DNA from: Sphingobacterium litopenaei | GTDB taxonomy: Bacteria > Bacteroidota > Bacteroidia > Sphingobacteriales > Sphingobacteriaceae | Length of the DNA: 46,080 nt | Reading direction: 5' to 3' | Assembly: GCF_014692495.1 (NCBI RefSeq) | Contig: NZ_JACOIJ010000027.1 | Location: 1 to 46,080 of the forward strand | In this document: positions 1 to 7,238 of the stretch, in pieces | How the letters are laid out: each line of letters starts with the position of its first letter | How positions within the stretch are numbered: the stretch's first letter is position 1 | The notes under the pieces: generated by a model | What the model was told of the DNA's origin: nothing | Databases searched by the model: none | Seen by the model: only the letters and a program-made list of their open reading frames with translations | Translations under genes and position numbers: made by a program

Positions 1-62
1 TGGGCAATTTAAACTATTCTAAAAGTAATATAGAGGGTATAATTTGACTTTAAAACAGAAAA

Positions 63-116
63 CTTATCTAGAAGCTAGATAAGGAGGTATATTATATGTC
101 TAAAATTTTTATTTAG
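63..116 (+). promoter_or_regulatory. Leader hairpin plus mini-ORF upstream of arr
   Basis: A perfect 9-bp inverted repeat (63-71 and 75-83, 3-nt loop) runs into AAGGAGG at 81-87. Eight bases later is ATG (96-98), opening a six-codon ORF (MSKIFI, stop 114-116). Strong Shine-Dalgarno sequences are otherwise rare in this window, and the 3' arm of the hairpin overlaps this one. The layout resembles leader-peptide attenuators ahead of antibiotic-resistance genes. A role in controlling arr is inference; it could also be the tail of whatever lies left of the window. Confidence 0.35.
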
Positions 117-174
117 GACACTTGTGAATTATTATATAATTTTACTTCACTGAATATTATTCCCAATTAATATT

Positions 175-630
175 ATGTCTAATCAACAATCAGACCTTAC
201 CACGAATTCAAAAGCTCCAAGTGTCTTTGCACAGATTTATTTTCATGGTACTAAAGCGGATCTTCAATTAGGAGATTTCATTGTTCCGGGACATACCTCC
301 AATTACGGTAAACAATTGCAGGCGAAGTATATTTTCCTTTCCTCCACATTGGACGCGGCTATTTGGGGAGCTGAGTTAGCTTTGGGCGAAAGTACAGAAC
401 GTATCTATTTGGTAGAACCTACTGGTTCTCTTGAGGATGATCCTGATCTAACAGATAAGAAATTCCCTGGTAACCCAACGCTATCTTATCGTACTACTTC
501 TCCTCTACGTGTCGTTGGTGAATTATCCAAATGGCAGGGGCACGCCCCAGAACAAGTCAAGGCGATGAAAGATGCTTTACAAAAACTAAAAGATCAAGGA
601 ATTGATTCTTTGAATGATGAGCTAACCTAG
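175..630 (+). CDS. arr: NAD(+)-rifampin ADP-ribosyltransferase Arr
   Basis: This 151-residue protein matches the Arr family along its whole length. Seen directly: the N-terminal YFHGTKADL block with His24, the KYIFLSSTLDAAIWGAELA block with Tyr52, the IYLVEPTG strand, the EDDP acidic motif (Asp88/Asp89), and the C-terminal KKFPGNPTLSYRT and LRVVGE blocks. The His/Tyr/Asp set corresponds to the known catalytic and NAD-binding residues of the family. Arr transfers ADP-ribose from NAD to the C23 hydroxyl of rifamycins in the cytoplasm and so inactivates them. Full-length with no damage. A hairpin and mini-ORF precede it, and a DinB-like gene begins 24 bases after the stop. No integron attC-like site is visible, so it looks chromosomal rather than a cassette. 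Confidence 0.93.
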   Translation: MSNQQSDLTTNSKAPSVFAQIYFHGTKADLQLGDFIVPGHTSNYGKQLQAKYIFLSSTLDAAIWGAELALGESTERIYLVEPTGSLEDDPDLTDKKFPGNPTLSYRTTSPLRVVGELSKWQGHAPEQVKAMKDALQKLKDQGIDSLNDELT

Positions 631-654
631 TATATTTAATATATTTAGATTAAG

Positions 655-1101
655 ATGAAGGAAAAATTTACAGCGTTATTTGAATATAACCAAGCTATGA
701 ATATTAAGGTAATTGATCTTCTTACGCTTAACTACAACAAGATATCAGAAAAAGCTTTACTTCTACTTTCTCATACGCTGAATGCTCACCAAATATGGAA
801 CGCTCGAATTCAAAAAGAAAAAGAATTTGCGGTATGGCAATTAAATGATTGGAATTTTGTACGATCAATAAATGAAAACAATTACCAAAATACATTGAAG
901 ATTCTAAAAAACGACGATTTAAATCGTACCGTAATTTACCATAATTCCAAAGGTGATCAATTCGAAAATAAGCTGGAAGATATACTTTTTCATGTCATCA
1001 ACCACTCTACTTACCATCGCGCACAGATAGCCACAGAATGTCGTAGTAATGGCATTGAACCATTGATATCTGATTATATTATGTTTAAGAGAAATTCATA
1101 A
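655..1101 (+). CDS. DinB family protein (putative metal-dependent hydrolase or thiol transferase)
   Basis: This 148-residue protein has the DinB/YfiT four-helix-bundle pattern. The likely metal-binding triad is His45 in the HTLNAHQIW segment and His117 and His121 in the HVINHSTYHRAQI segment. The TYHR-x-Q ending of helix 4 is typical of the family. Members are associated with damage response or with small-thiol (bacillithiol or mycothiol) dependent detoxification, but the substrate here cannot be read from sequence. It follows arr by 24 bases on the same strand, so co-transcription and a role in coping with antibiotics are possible. That link is inference. Confidence 0.85.
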   Translation: MKEKFTALFEYNQAMNIKVIDLLTLNYNKISEKALLLLSHTLNAHQIWNARIQKEKEFAVWQLNDWNFVRSINENNYQNTLKILKNDDLNRTVIYHNSKGDQFENKLEDILFHVINHSTYHRAQIATECRSNGIEPLISDYIMFKRNS

Positions 1102-1318
1102 ATAGCTTTTCTATCAAAACTTAAGTCTTGCCCAAAATAATATTTAAATTATAGTTTATATTTCCTTAAAATTTATTAAATTAAATTATAATTACTATAC
1201 ATATTTTAGCTTAAATCCATATATCTGGTATTACTAACGACTAACCAAATTTTCTGTATAGTATAAAACCTAAACTTCGGTTTCCCTCTTGAATAATCAT
1301 GAACTAAAATTACGAGTA
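1102..1318. other. AT-rich intergenic region before the caspase gene
   Basis: 217 bases of very AT-rich DNA. I see no terminator with a T-tract, no clear TAnnTTTG box and no RNA gene. A short stem (AAACC/GGTTT, about 1266-1284) lies near the caspase start and is too small to interpret. The caspase operon promoter is presumably here. Confidence 0.4.
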
Positions 1319-3271
1319 ATGAAAAATATTATTAGCATCGGAATAAATAATGCGAAAGGTCTTCCTCCATTGCAATCAGCTGTATCGGGAGCTGAACAAT
1401 TTGCAGCATGGGGAAACTCTCAGGGCTATACAGTAGATTTATTTATAGATGCTCTACAAAGAGTTTCCCAAACAGCGATATTTGACAGAATCAATGAAAT
1501 CATAGAAGAAAGGACCTGCGAACAATTGATTATTTTTTTTGCAGGACATGGTATTTTAAAAAGCCCAAGTCAAGAAATATGGCTTCTTTCGAATGCGCAA
1601 TTGAATCCAAATGAATCTATAAACCTAACTGGTTCCATTGATATTGCTCGGACAAGTGGAATCCCGTATATAGTTTTTATATCGGACGCCTGTCGTGTTT
1701 TGCCCAATGAAATGCAATTTACAGGCAATGGATCTGTGATTTTTCCTATTTTGGACGACACAAATCAAGATTGTGCCATTGACATTCTTTATGCTACTCG
1801 ACCTGGGAATCCCGCTTTAGAACAAACAGGGCAATCAAATTCAGAGCGATTTGGTCTTTTTACACAGGCTCTTCTGGAAGTGCTAAATGGTAATTATCCA
1901 GAACTAATAAAATCTAAACAAACCAACGAAAGCTTAGTCAACTATTACAACGTACAAGAACTTACAACAAATAAGGAGTATAAAAAATTACCTAAAGGTA
2001 AATGGAGTATTGATTCTTTTTCAAGCGAAGCGCATATCAAGTCACTTGTGGCTAAAAAAGCCAGTGACATTAAAATAACGCTAAAACAAAATCCCGAAAT
2101 ACGTTTGGAATACCAAAATCCAAAACCTAGTATAGCGGAATTTGATGATAATACAGCCAAAAATATACTCCTAACCTATTCGCAAACTAATACCGAAAAT
2201 GTCGCACCTGCACAAGCCGAGTTAGCAAATAAAATACTGGGAAATCTTAGAGGAAAGCTTACGCGAGATTCGCTTAGAAATGATTCTTTTAAAGATATTA
2301 TAAATAAACTAGAAGTTCCTAGCGAATATATCATAGACGAAACATTATACGAAAGACATGTACCTACTGATGATCTGTATGAAAATATAGACCGACCCGA
2401 TTTTTCGGACATAAAACCTATTGGCAATAAAGATTTGCCCGACCCTCAAGCTAAATTTGACACTAAATTTTTACGGAGGTTAGAGACTATTTATAAATCC
2501 AAAGGACGTGATAGTTTCGAGACACAAACAGGCTTTACAATCATTGGCACAGAGATACAAACATCCTTATCCAATAGTCCATTAGAAATATTTAAAGACT
2601 ATGAGAATACCACTCATATTCGGATTCATCCCCAAGATCAATCGAAAACTGCCCTTATCATACTCCAGAATGGAAATAGTATTCCAATAGCAATACTCGA
2701 TGGATATATCGGTACGCTCGTCTTCGAAAAAGAAACACTTCTAACAATTAATTACACACCGAGCCAAAACAGTTATAAATACCATTCTTACTTAAAGAAC
2801 GAGAAAGGAATAGGAATAGCTAGATCTTATGTTGCAAGTGCCGCAAATGACGGATTCGATTATATCAAAACATTCAAAGATGATTTTAATAAAGATGGTC
2901 AAATAAATTTTTCAAATGCTGGAAGCTATCTTAGACAAGATAAAGATATCGATCCTTCATTAGGCTTATATGCAGTTTATGCCTTCAGACAAGAAGGTAA
3001 AATCAAAGACATCAAATCTGTTTACAGATTTATGGCGATTCAAAAGAACAATATTCTTTTTGATATAGCTATGCTCGCTAGTGCCTTAACAGATGAAAAA
3101 AACAGATTAGCTCCATTTTGCCCTATGCTATCCCTAGGTTGGGCATATCGACATCAATTTGAAAGTCTTTTGGATCCTATAATAATAGAAGCCTCTAATT
3201 ATTTAGTACCAAGCTTATGGACCACTTTCACTCCAAGAGGAACACAATTAATCAAAAAACTATTTACTTAA
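1319..3271 (+). CDS. Caspase-like cysteine protease (peptidase C14) with large unknown C-terminal region
   Basis: I start this at ATG 1319 (650 aa); an in-frame TTG at 1289 would add ten residues before the MKNIISIGIN strand and is less likely. Residues 1-200 form a caspase/metacaspase fold: first strand with GINNAKGLPPL, the catalytic His in IIFFAGHG (His77), the catalytic Cys in FISDACR (Cys125), and the FGLFTQALLEVLNG helix that follows the active site in bacterial caspase-like proteins. An acidic residue two before the Cys (Asp123) fits cleavage after Arg or Lys, as in metacaspases. Residues 200-310 look like a charged linker. Residues about 390-650 look folded but match no family I recognise. 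No signal peptide or membrane segment, so cytoplasmic. A hydrolase gene starts 12 bases after the stop. Such proteases often act in defence or suicide systems; that role is inference here. Confidence 0.85.
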   Translation: MKNIISIGINNAKGLPPLQSAVSGAEQFAAWGNSQGYTVDLFIDALQRVSQTAIFDRINEIIEERTCEQLIIFFAGHGILKSPSQEIWLLSNAQLNPNESINLTGSIDIARTSGIPYIVFISDACRVLPNEMQFTGNGSVIFPILDDTNQDCAIDILYATRPGNPALEQTGQSNSERFGLFTQALLEVLNGNYPELIKSKQTNESLVNYYNVQELTTNKEYKKLPKGKWSIDSFSSEAHIKSLVAKKASDIKITLKQNPEIRLEYQNPKPSIAEFDDNTAKNILLTYSQTNTENVAPAQAELANKILGNLRGKLTRDSLRNDSFKDIINKLEVPSEYIIDETLYERHVPTDDLYENIDRPDFSDIKPIGNKDLPDPQAKFDTKFLRRLETIYKSKGRDSFETQTGFTIIGTEIQTSLSNSPLEIFKDYENTTHIRIHPQDQSKTALIILQNGNSIPIAILDGYIGTLVFEKETLLTINYTPSQNSYKYHSYLKNEKGIGIARSYVASAANDGFDYIKTFKDDFNKDGQINFSNAGSYLRQDKDIDPSLGLYAVYAFRQEGKIKDIKSVYRFMAIQKNNILFDIAMLASALTDEKNRLAPFCPMLSLGWAYRHQFESLLDPIIIEASNYLVPSLWTTFTPRGTQLIKKLFT

Positions 3272-3283
3272 ACAATCCTAATT

Positions 3284-4156
3284 ATGAAACTAATCCTAAT
3301 ACACGGAAGAGCACAAGCTGCCTTCGAACCTGTTGATTTAAAACAAAAATGGATTAAAACTTTAAAACTTGGTCTTGATAAATCCAATTTATCTCTTCCT
3401 ATTAGTGAAGATGATATTATCTTTCCGTATTATGGCAAATTGTTAGATCAATTAGTTACCGAATACGACTCTCCTGTTGAAAATATCATCCAAAGAGGAG
3501 TGGAAGGAGAAAATAAGGATGCAAAATTTTTTCAAGATTTCTTATTAGAAGTTGCTGAGAATGCAAATATCTCAGATCAAGAAATTGCAGTAGAAAATGA
3601 TGCACCAGTAATCGAGCGCGGAATTATGAATTGGGAATGGGTACATTCCATTATGAAAGCAATTGATAAAAAAACAAGTTGGAGCGAATATACTTTAAAA
3701 AAATTCACCTATGATGTATTTCTTTACCTCACAGTCGATGCGATTAAAGAAAAAATAAATAAGGAGGTAATTTCAACATTGGATAATGAACCTTGCGTCG
3801 TCTTGGGACATTCTTTAGGATCCGTGGTTAGCTACAATATATTACGAGATAAAGATGACTTAAATGTTCGGAAATTTATAACAGTAGGCTCACCTCTTGG
3901 TATCAGCGCTATCAAAAAATATTTAAAAGCACCCATCAAAATGCCTGAATGTGTAGCTAATGGCTGGTACAATGCTTATGACGAGGGAGATGTAGTTGCT
4001 TTAAAAGCTTTAGATAAAAAGTATTTCAACATCAACCCTTCTATTGTAAACAATAATAATGTCAAAAACCAAACCGATAATCAACACGGTATTGAGGGAT
4101 ATCTCAATGACAAGGATATCGCGTTAGAAATATACAAGGCATTAACTGAAAAATGA
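3284..4156 (+). CDS. Alpha/beta hydrolase (lipase or esterase-like), partner of caspase-like protease
   Basis: 290 residues. Seen: an N-terminal strand with the oxyanion motif LILIHGR (residues 3-9), the nucleophile elbow VVLGHSLGS (Ser177), a following VGSPLG strand, an acidic residue in YNAYDEGDVVAL (Asp236 most likely) and a late His in NQHGIEGY (His268), giving a Ser-Asp-His triad. About 165 residues separate the first strand from the Ser elbow, so a large helical lid or insertion covers the core. Two similar hydrophobic-I-(Q/E)-R-G sites lie in the insertion (around Arg71 and Arg112). No signal peptide. It begins 12 bases after the caspase gene and both end at one terminator, so they form an operon. 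Substrate unknown; PGAP1-like or phospholipase-like activity is possible. That the caspase activates it by cleavage is a hypothesis. Confidence 0.82.
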   Translation: MKLILIHGRAQAAFEPVDLKQKWIKTLKLGLDKSNLSLPISEDDIIFPYYGKLLDQLVTEYDSPVENIIQRGVEGENKDAKFFQDFLLEVAENANISDQEIAVENDAPVIERGIMNWEWVHSIMKAIDKKTSWSEYTLKKFTYDVFLYLTVDAIKEKINKEVISTLDNEPCVVLGHSLGSVVSYNILRDKDDLNVRKFITVGSPLGISAIKKYLKAPIKMPECVANGWYNAYDEGDVVALKALDKKYFNINPSIVNNNNVKNQTDNQHGIEGYLNDKDIALEIYKALTEK

Positions 4157-4165
4157 TTTTAAATA

Positions 4166-4197
4166 AAAATCCATCTTAGAAAATTAAGATGGATTTT
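4166..4197. terminator. Terminator between caspase/hydrolase operon and DUF2798 gene
   Basis: A perfect 13-bp stem (4166-4178 and 4185-4197) with loop GAAAAT and flanking A and T runs. It lies between convergent genes and can serve both strands. Confidence 0.8.
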
Positions 4198-4219
4198 ATG
4201 TTTAAATAAGGTACTATGC

Positions 4220-4708
4220 TTATTTACTTTCCGGTACCACAATTGTACCCAGTGGAAATAACTTTCTAAATACAAAACCAACTAGTGGTCCCGCTACTAG
4301 AACCTGCAAAGGGTAAGCCATTATAAAATTTCTTGGAATAGTAATTAGCAATTCGGAAAACCAATTTTCAGATATTTCATTAAAGAGTAGAGAACCAATT
4401 ATAGACATAATTAATACCATTTGCGTCACAAAACACAATGCACTTATTAATATTTTCTTAGGCAAAGGATCTTCGTTTTTCACAAATTTGCTTACCAAAG
4501 CAAAAGCCGTTTTACTCACGAAAAACCATTCTACAAGGAAAGCTATCGTTCCTGAAATCGGCAGTACTAACCACGCTTTCTTAAGGGTTTGTAAAGATAA
4601 CCCATTATGTAAAGCGATATTGTAAGTTGTCATCACTCCTGCCATTACGATTACCATTAGAATAGTGTAAACTAGACTTTCTTTTTTGTTTACGGGCATT
4701 AAACTCAT
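4220..4708 (-). CDS. DUF2798 family membrane protein
   Basis: A 162-residue integral membrane protein with about four hydrophobic segments in two similar halves: one near residues 10-30, another near 45-70, then 85-110 and 130-155. The repeated pattern with PRNFIMAYPLQVLVAGPLV in the second half is typical of DUF2798. Function unknown; no catalytic motif is visible. It starts four bases after the stop of a MarR regulator, so the two are co-transcribed and the regulator probably controls its level. Confidence 0.75.
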   Translation of the reverse strand: MSLMPVNKKESLVYTILMVIVMAGVMTTYNIALHNGLSLQTLKKAWLVLPISGTIAFLVEWFFVSKTAFALVSKFVKNEDPLPKKILISALCFVTQMVLIMSIIGSLLFNEISENWFSELLITIPRNFIMAYPLQVLVAGPLVGFVFRKLFPLGTIVVPESK

Positions 4709-4712
4709 TTTG

Positions 4713-5150
4713 TTATTTTGATATTAAGATGTTTGCTGTATTTTTTAAGACTTCAAGTGCTTGAAAAAAGGAATGCAACTCTGAAGACGAAAGCATAGTC
4801 ATGCGCACTTTAAAATGCTCTTCCATGCTATCTTCTATAATTTTCGTGATCGTCTCTCCTTCTGCTGTCAACTTTAAATAAACTAATCGTTTATCTTCCT
4901 TTGATCGTACGCGTTCGATATAATTTAATTTTTCTAGCTTATCTACTGTTTGTGAAAATGGGCCTTTTTCTAATCCTATCGCTCGCGCAATAGTTACCAT
5001 TGGTAATTCATCCGAATTTTTTACAGTCATTAATATACGCTCCTGAGTGAGATTTAATAAGGATGCTTCCTTAGGAAATGTATAGCCCTTAAAGAGTGCA
5101 TGTTTTAAAAGTTCAACACTATTTAATGCTATTGCTATTTTTTTAGTCAT
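4713..5150 (-). CDS. MarR family transcriptional regulator
   Basis: 145 residues with the MarR winged-helix layout: a dimerisation helix, a recognition region (MVTIARAIGLEKGPFSQTVDKLEKLNYIERV), and a wing with the typical EDKRLVYLKLTAEG motif at about residues 93-108. It is the first gene of an operon with a DUF2798 membrane protein. A 13-bp inverted repeat directly upstream (5165-5196) overlaps its promoter, which points to autorepression. Such regulators usually respond to phenolic compounds or oxidants; the ligand here is not known. Confidence 0.9.
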   Translation of the reverse strand: MTKKIAIALNSVELLKHALFKGYTFPKEASLLNLTQERILMTVKNSDELPMVTIARAIGLEKGPFSQTVDKLEKLNYIERVRSKEDKRLVYLKLTAEGETITKIIEDSMEEHFKVRMTMLSSSELHSFFQALEVLKNTANILISK

Positions 5151-5164
5151 CTACATTCGTTATA

Positions 5165-5196
5165 TTAATAATGGTTACAAATATAACCATTATTAA
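5165..5196 (-). promoter_or_regulatory. Probable MarR operator with embedded promoter -7 box
   Basis: A perfect inverted repeat of 13 bp (TTAATAATGGTTA at 5165-5177, its complement at 5184-5196) with a 6-nt spacer, ending 15 bases from the marR start codon. On the minus strand positions 5185-5178 read TATATTTG, a full match to the Bacteroidota -7 element TAnnTTTG. A protein bound to the palindrome would therefore cover the promoter. Operator function is inferred. Confidence 0.65.
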
Positions 5197-5349
5197 TCTT
5201 TATTAAACTTTTCATTGCAGATTATGTTAACTTATTTAGAATACCTTTTCTTCATTGGAGGAATTATTTACTTAGCATAAGACAATTATAATTCCTTTAA
5301 TCTATTGTAAATTAGTCATAACTTAATTTCTCCTATAATAAACAAGATT

Positions 5350-5745
5350 ATGACCATCAATGAAATAGAAAGTTATGCTCAAAATTTTTCCGAAGAAGAA
5401 AAAGCGATTTGCAAAAACCTTTCTCAATACATCAATAGGAATTTATCTTCCACAGAAAGTAAACTATGGCATGGTCACCCTGTTTGGTTTATTGAGGGCA
5501 ATCCTATTGTTGGCTTTAGCAAAGAGAAAAAAGGTATACGATTAATGTTTTGGAGCGGAAAGGATTTCAATGAAGAAGCATTGAATGTTCATGGTCAAAA
5601 GTTTAAAGATACCTCCATTTTCTTTAATACCACTGAAGAAATCCATGAGGAAGATCTCACACGCTGGCTTCATAAAGCAGAACAAATTCAATGGGACTAC
5701 AAAAATATAGTTAAACGAAAAGGTGAATTAGTAAGATTAAAATAA
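5350..5745 (+). CDS. DUF1801 domain-containing protein
   Basis: 131 residues. The order KLWHGHPVWFIEGNPIVGFSKEKKGIRLMFWSG is typical of DUF1801/YdhG-like proteins, a frataxin-like fold of unknown function. Full-length and cytoplasmic. It opens a run of five short plus-strand genes and ends two bases before the next start, so it is translated from the same message as the MmcQ/YjbR gene. Biochemical function cannot be assigned. Confidence 0.75.
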   Translation: MTINEIESYAQNFSEEEKAICKNLSQYINRNLSSTESKLWHGHPVWFIEGNPIVGFSKEKKGIRLMFWSGKDFNEEALNVHGQKFKDTSIFFNTTEEIHEEDLTRWLHKAEQIQWDYKNIVKRKGELVRLK

Positions 5746-5747
5746 AT

Positions 5748-6125
5748 ATGGTCAATTTAGAAACGTTTCGAAAAATTGCATTAGCGTATCCAGAAGCAAT
5801 GGAAGATACACATTTCGATAAAATATCATTTCGTGTCAAAAAGAAGATCTTCGCAACGTATAATCCTAAAAACAACCAGGCTTCTGTCAAACTTTCTCTA
5901 TCTGATCAAGATCTATATGCATTAATCGATAAAAATATAATTTATCCGGTTCCAAATGCTTGGGGGAGGCAAGGTTGGACAATAGTAGAACTCAATACAA
6001 TTAAAGAAGAGATAATTACAGCTATTGTACGAAGTGCGTATTGTCAAGTCGCTCCACCAAAACTCGTCAACACATATTTATCAAAAAAATATCATGTGAT
6101 ATGGGAAATATTATTTGCGCAATAA
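5748..6125 (+). CDS. MmcQ/YjbR family DNA-binding protein
   Basis: 125 residues with the CyaY-like/MmcQ pattern: the N-terminal ETFRKIALAYPEAMEDTHFDKISFRVKKKIFATYN block, a central KLS strand, then VPNAWGRQGWTIVEL and a final helical hairpin. The family includes double-winged DNA-binding-like domains, but its cellular role is poorly defined. It starts two bases after the DUF1801 stop, and its 3' end overlaps the next gene by 25 bases, which indicates a polycistronic unit. Confidence 0.8.
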   Translation: MVNLETFRKIALAYPEAMEDTHFDKISFRVKKKIFATYNPKNNQASVKLSLSDQDLYALIDKNIIYPVPNAWGRQGWTIVELNTIKEEIITAIVRSAYCQVAPPKLVNTYLSKKYHVIWEILFAQ

Positions 6126-6649
6126 ATATGACGATTGATGGTAATTTTGATCATATCCAATCGTTACCCGATGAACATGTTCATGCGTACTATGCCAACT
6201 TGCTGAAAAAAGGAACTACAATATTGTACGGTCGCAAAACCTATGAACTCATGTTGTATTGGAAAGATGTACTGAAGAACAAAAACTCCGATTTCGAAAG
6301 TTATGCGTTTGCAAAAACGATACATGCTATCCGAAAAATTATATTTTCAAACACTTTACAAAGTACTAATTGGTCGACAGCTCAATTGGCCGATAGCACA
6401 CTCATTGAAACCATAAAAAATCTAAAAGAAGAAAAAGATGCATTAGTGTATATCGGTAGTCGAAGCCTAATGCTACAGTTGTTAGCGCTAAAATTAATAG
6501 ATGAAATACAACTTTGTATCCATCCTATGGTTAGTCCTACTGGAAGATTATTATTTGAAGGTCTGGAAAATCAGATTGTTTTCAAACAAAAACTAATCAA
6601 AACGCTGCCGGGTGGACATATTGTCCTCTCGTTACTTCCAATTTATTAA
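6101..6649 (+). CDS. Dihydrofolate reductase family protein (RibD C-terminal-like)
   Basis: I choose ATG 6101 (182 aa, MGNIICAINMTIDG), because family members begin with such a strand; an in-frame TTG at 6041 would add twenty unrelated residues. Seen: the N-terminal strand with the (M/S)(T/S)(I/L)DG motif, the ILYGRKTYELM helix, the KIIFSNTL strand and a VYIGSRSLMLQLLALKLIDEIQLCIHPM region for NADPH and core packing. These match the RibD-C/DHFR-like fold found in many small uncharacterised reductases. It overlaps the MmcQ/YjbR gene by 25 bases. Substrate unknown. Confidence 0.8.
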   Translation: MGNIICAINMTIDGNFDHIQSLPDEHVHAYYANLLKKGTTILYGRKTYELMLYWKDVLKNKNSDFESYAFAKTIHAIRKIIFSNTLQSTNWSTAQLADSTLIETIKNLKEEKDALVYIGSRSLMLQLLALKLIDEIQLCIHPMVSPTGRLLFEGLENQIVFKQKLIKTLPGGHIVLSLLPIY

Positions 6650-6722
6650 ATTATCAAAACAACCCTTATTTTCAATTGTTGAAGGGTAATAACAAACTGC
6701 TAAATACACTAAACATTCTATT

Positions 6723-7232
6723 ATGAAAAGAGACTTAGCTTATGATTTTTTGATTGAGATACCAACCAAAACCATAAAAATTAAGAAAGAATTTGCCGCA
6801 GACCCAAGTTTGGTTTGGCAAGCATGGACCAGTTCGGATTGGTTAGATCAATGGTGGGGACCAAAACCTTGGCACGTCGAAACGAAAACGTTGGATTTCA
6901 TTCCTAATGGCATTTGGCTTTACGCTATGGTTGGGCCAGAGGGTGAAAAACATTGGGCATTATCACAATATATTGAAATAAATGAAGGTCAATCTTTTAG
7001 TCATAAAGATGGATTCTGTGATGAAGATGGAATTATTAATCAAGATATGCCACAAAGCACTTGGAACGTCACTTTTACCTCGGCTGACAAGCACACGGTG
7101 GTGGATTGCATTATTACGTGTGACAGCAAGGAAGCAATTGAAGGAGTATTAGAAATGGGTTTTCAAGAAGGAATATCCATGTGTTTGAAACAATTGGATG
7201 AACTTTTTGAACGAACTTCTCTAAATACTTAA
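6723..7232 (+). CDS. SRPBCC/AHSA1 family protein
   Basis: 169 residues with the activator-of-Hsp90-like START fold: TIKIKKEFAADPSLVWQAWTSSDWLDQWWGPKPW is the classic family opening, followed by strands ending in the long C-terminal helix (EMGFQEGISMCLKQLDELF). These proteins bind hydrophobic ligands, and few bacterial members have a known function. It is six bases upstream of a DUF4180 gene and likely shares its transcript. Confidence 0.85.
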   Translation: MKRDLAYDFLIEIPTKTIKIKKEFAADPSLVWQAWTSSDWLDQWWGPKPWHVETKTLDFIPNGIWLYAMVGPEGEKHWALSQYIEINEGQSFSHKDGFCDEDGIINQDMPQSTWNVTFTSADKHTVVDCIITCDSKEAIEGVLEMGFQEGISMCLKQLDELFERTSLNT

Positions 7233-7238
7233 GACCTT

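Noticed and set aside
175..1101. arr and the DinB-like gene as an integron cassette
   Set aside because: No attC-like palindrome follows either stop codon and no integrase is present.
1289..1318. TTG start ten codons upstream of the caspase ATG
   Set aside because: It only adds residues before the first core strand, and ATG 1319 gives the normal family start.
1319..4156. The caspase neighbour as a bacterial gasdermin
   Set aside because: The neighbour has a clear Ser-Asp-His alpha/beta hydrolase pattern and no gasdermin features.
6041..6100. Longer DHFR-like protein from a TTG
   Set aside because: The extra twenty residues overlap the MmcQ/YjbR coding frame and do not belong to the fold.
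6660..6700. Possible terminator after the DHFR-like gene
   Set aside because: Only a short CCCTT/AAGGG stem with a long loop and no T-run.
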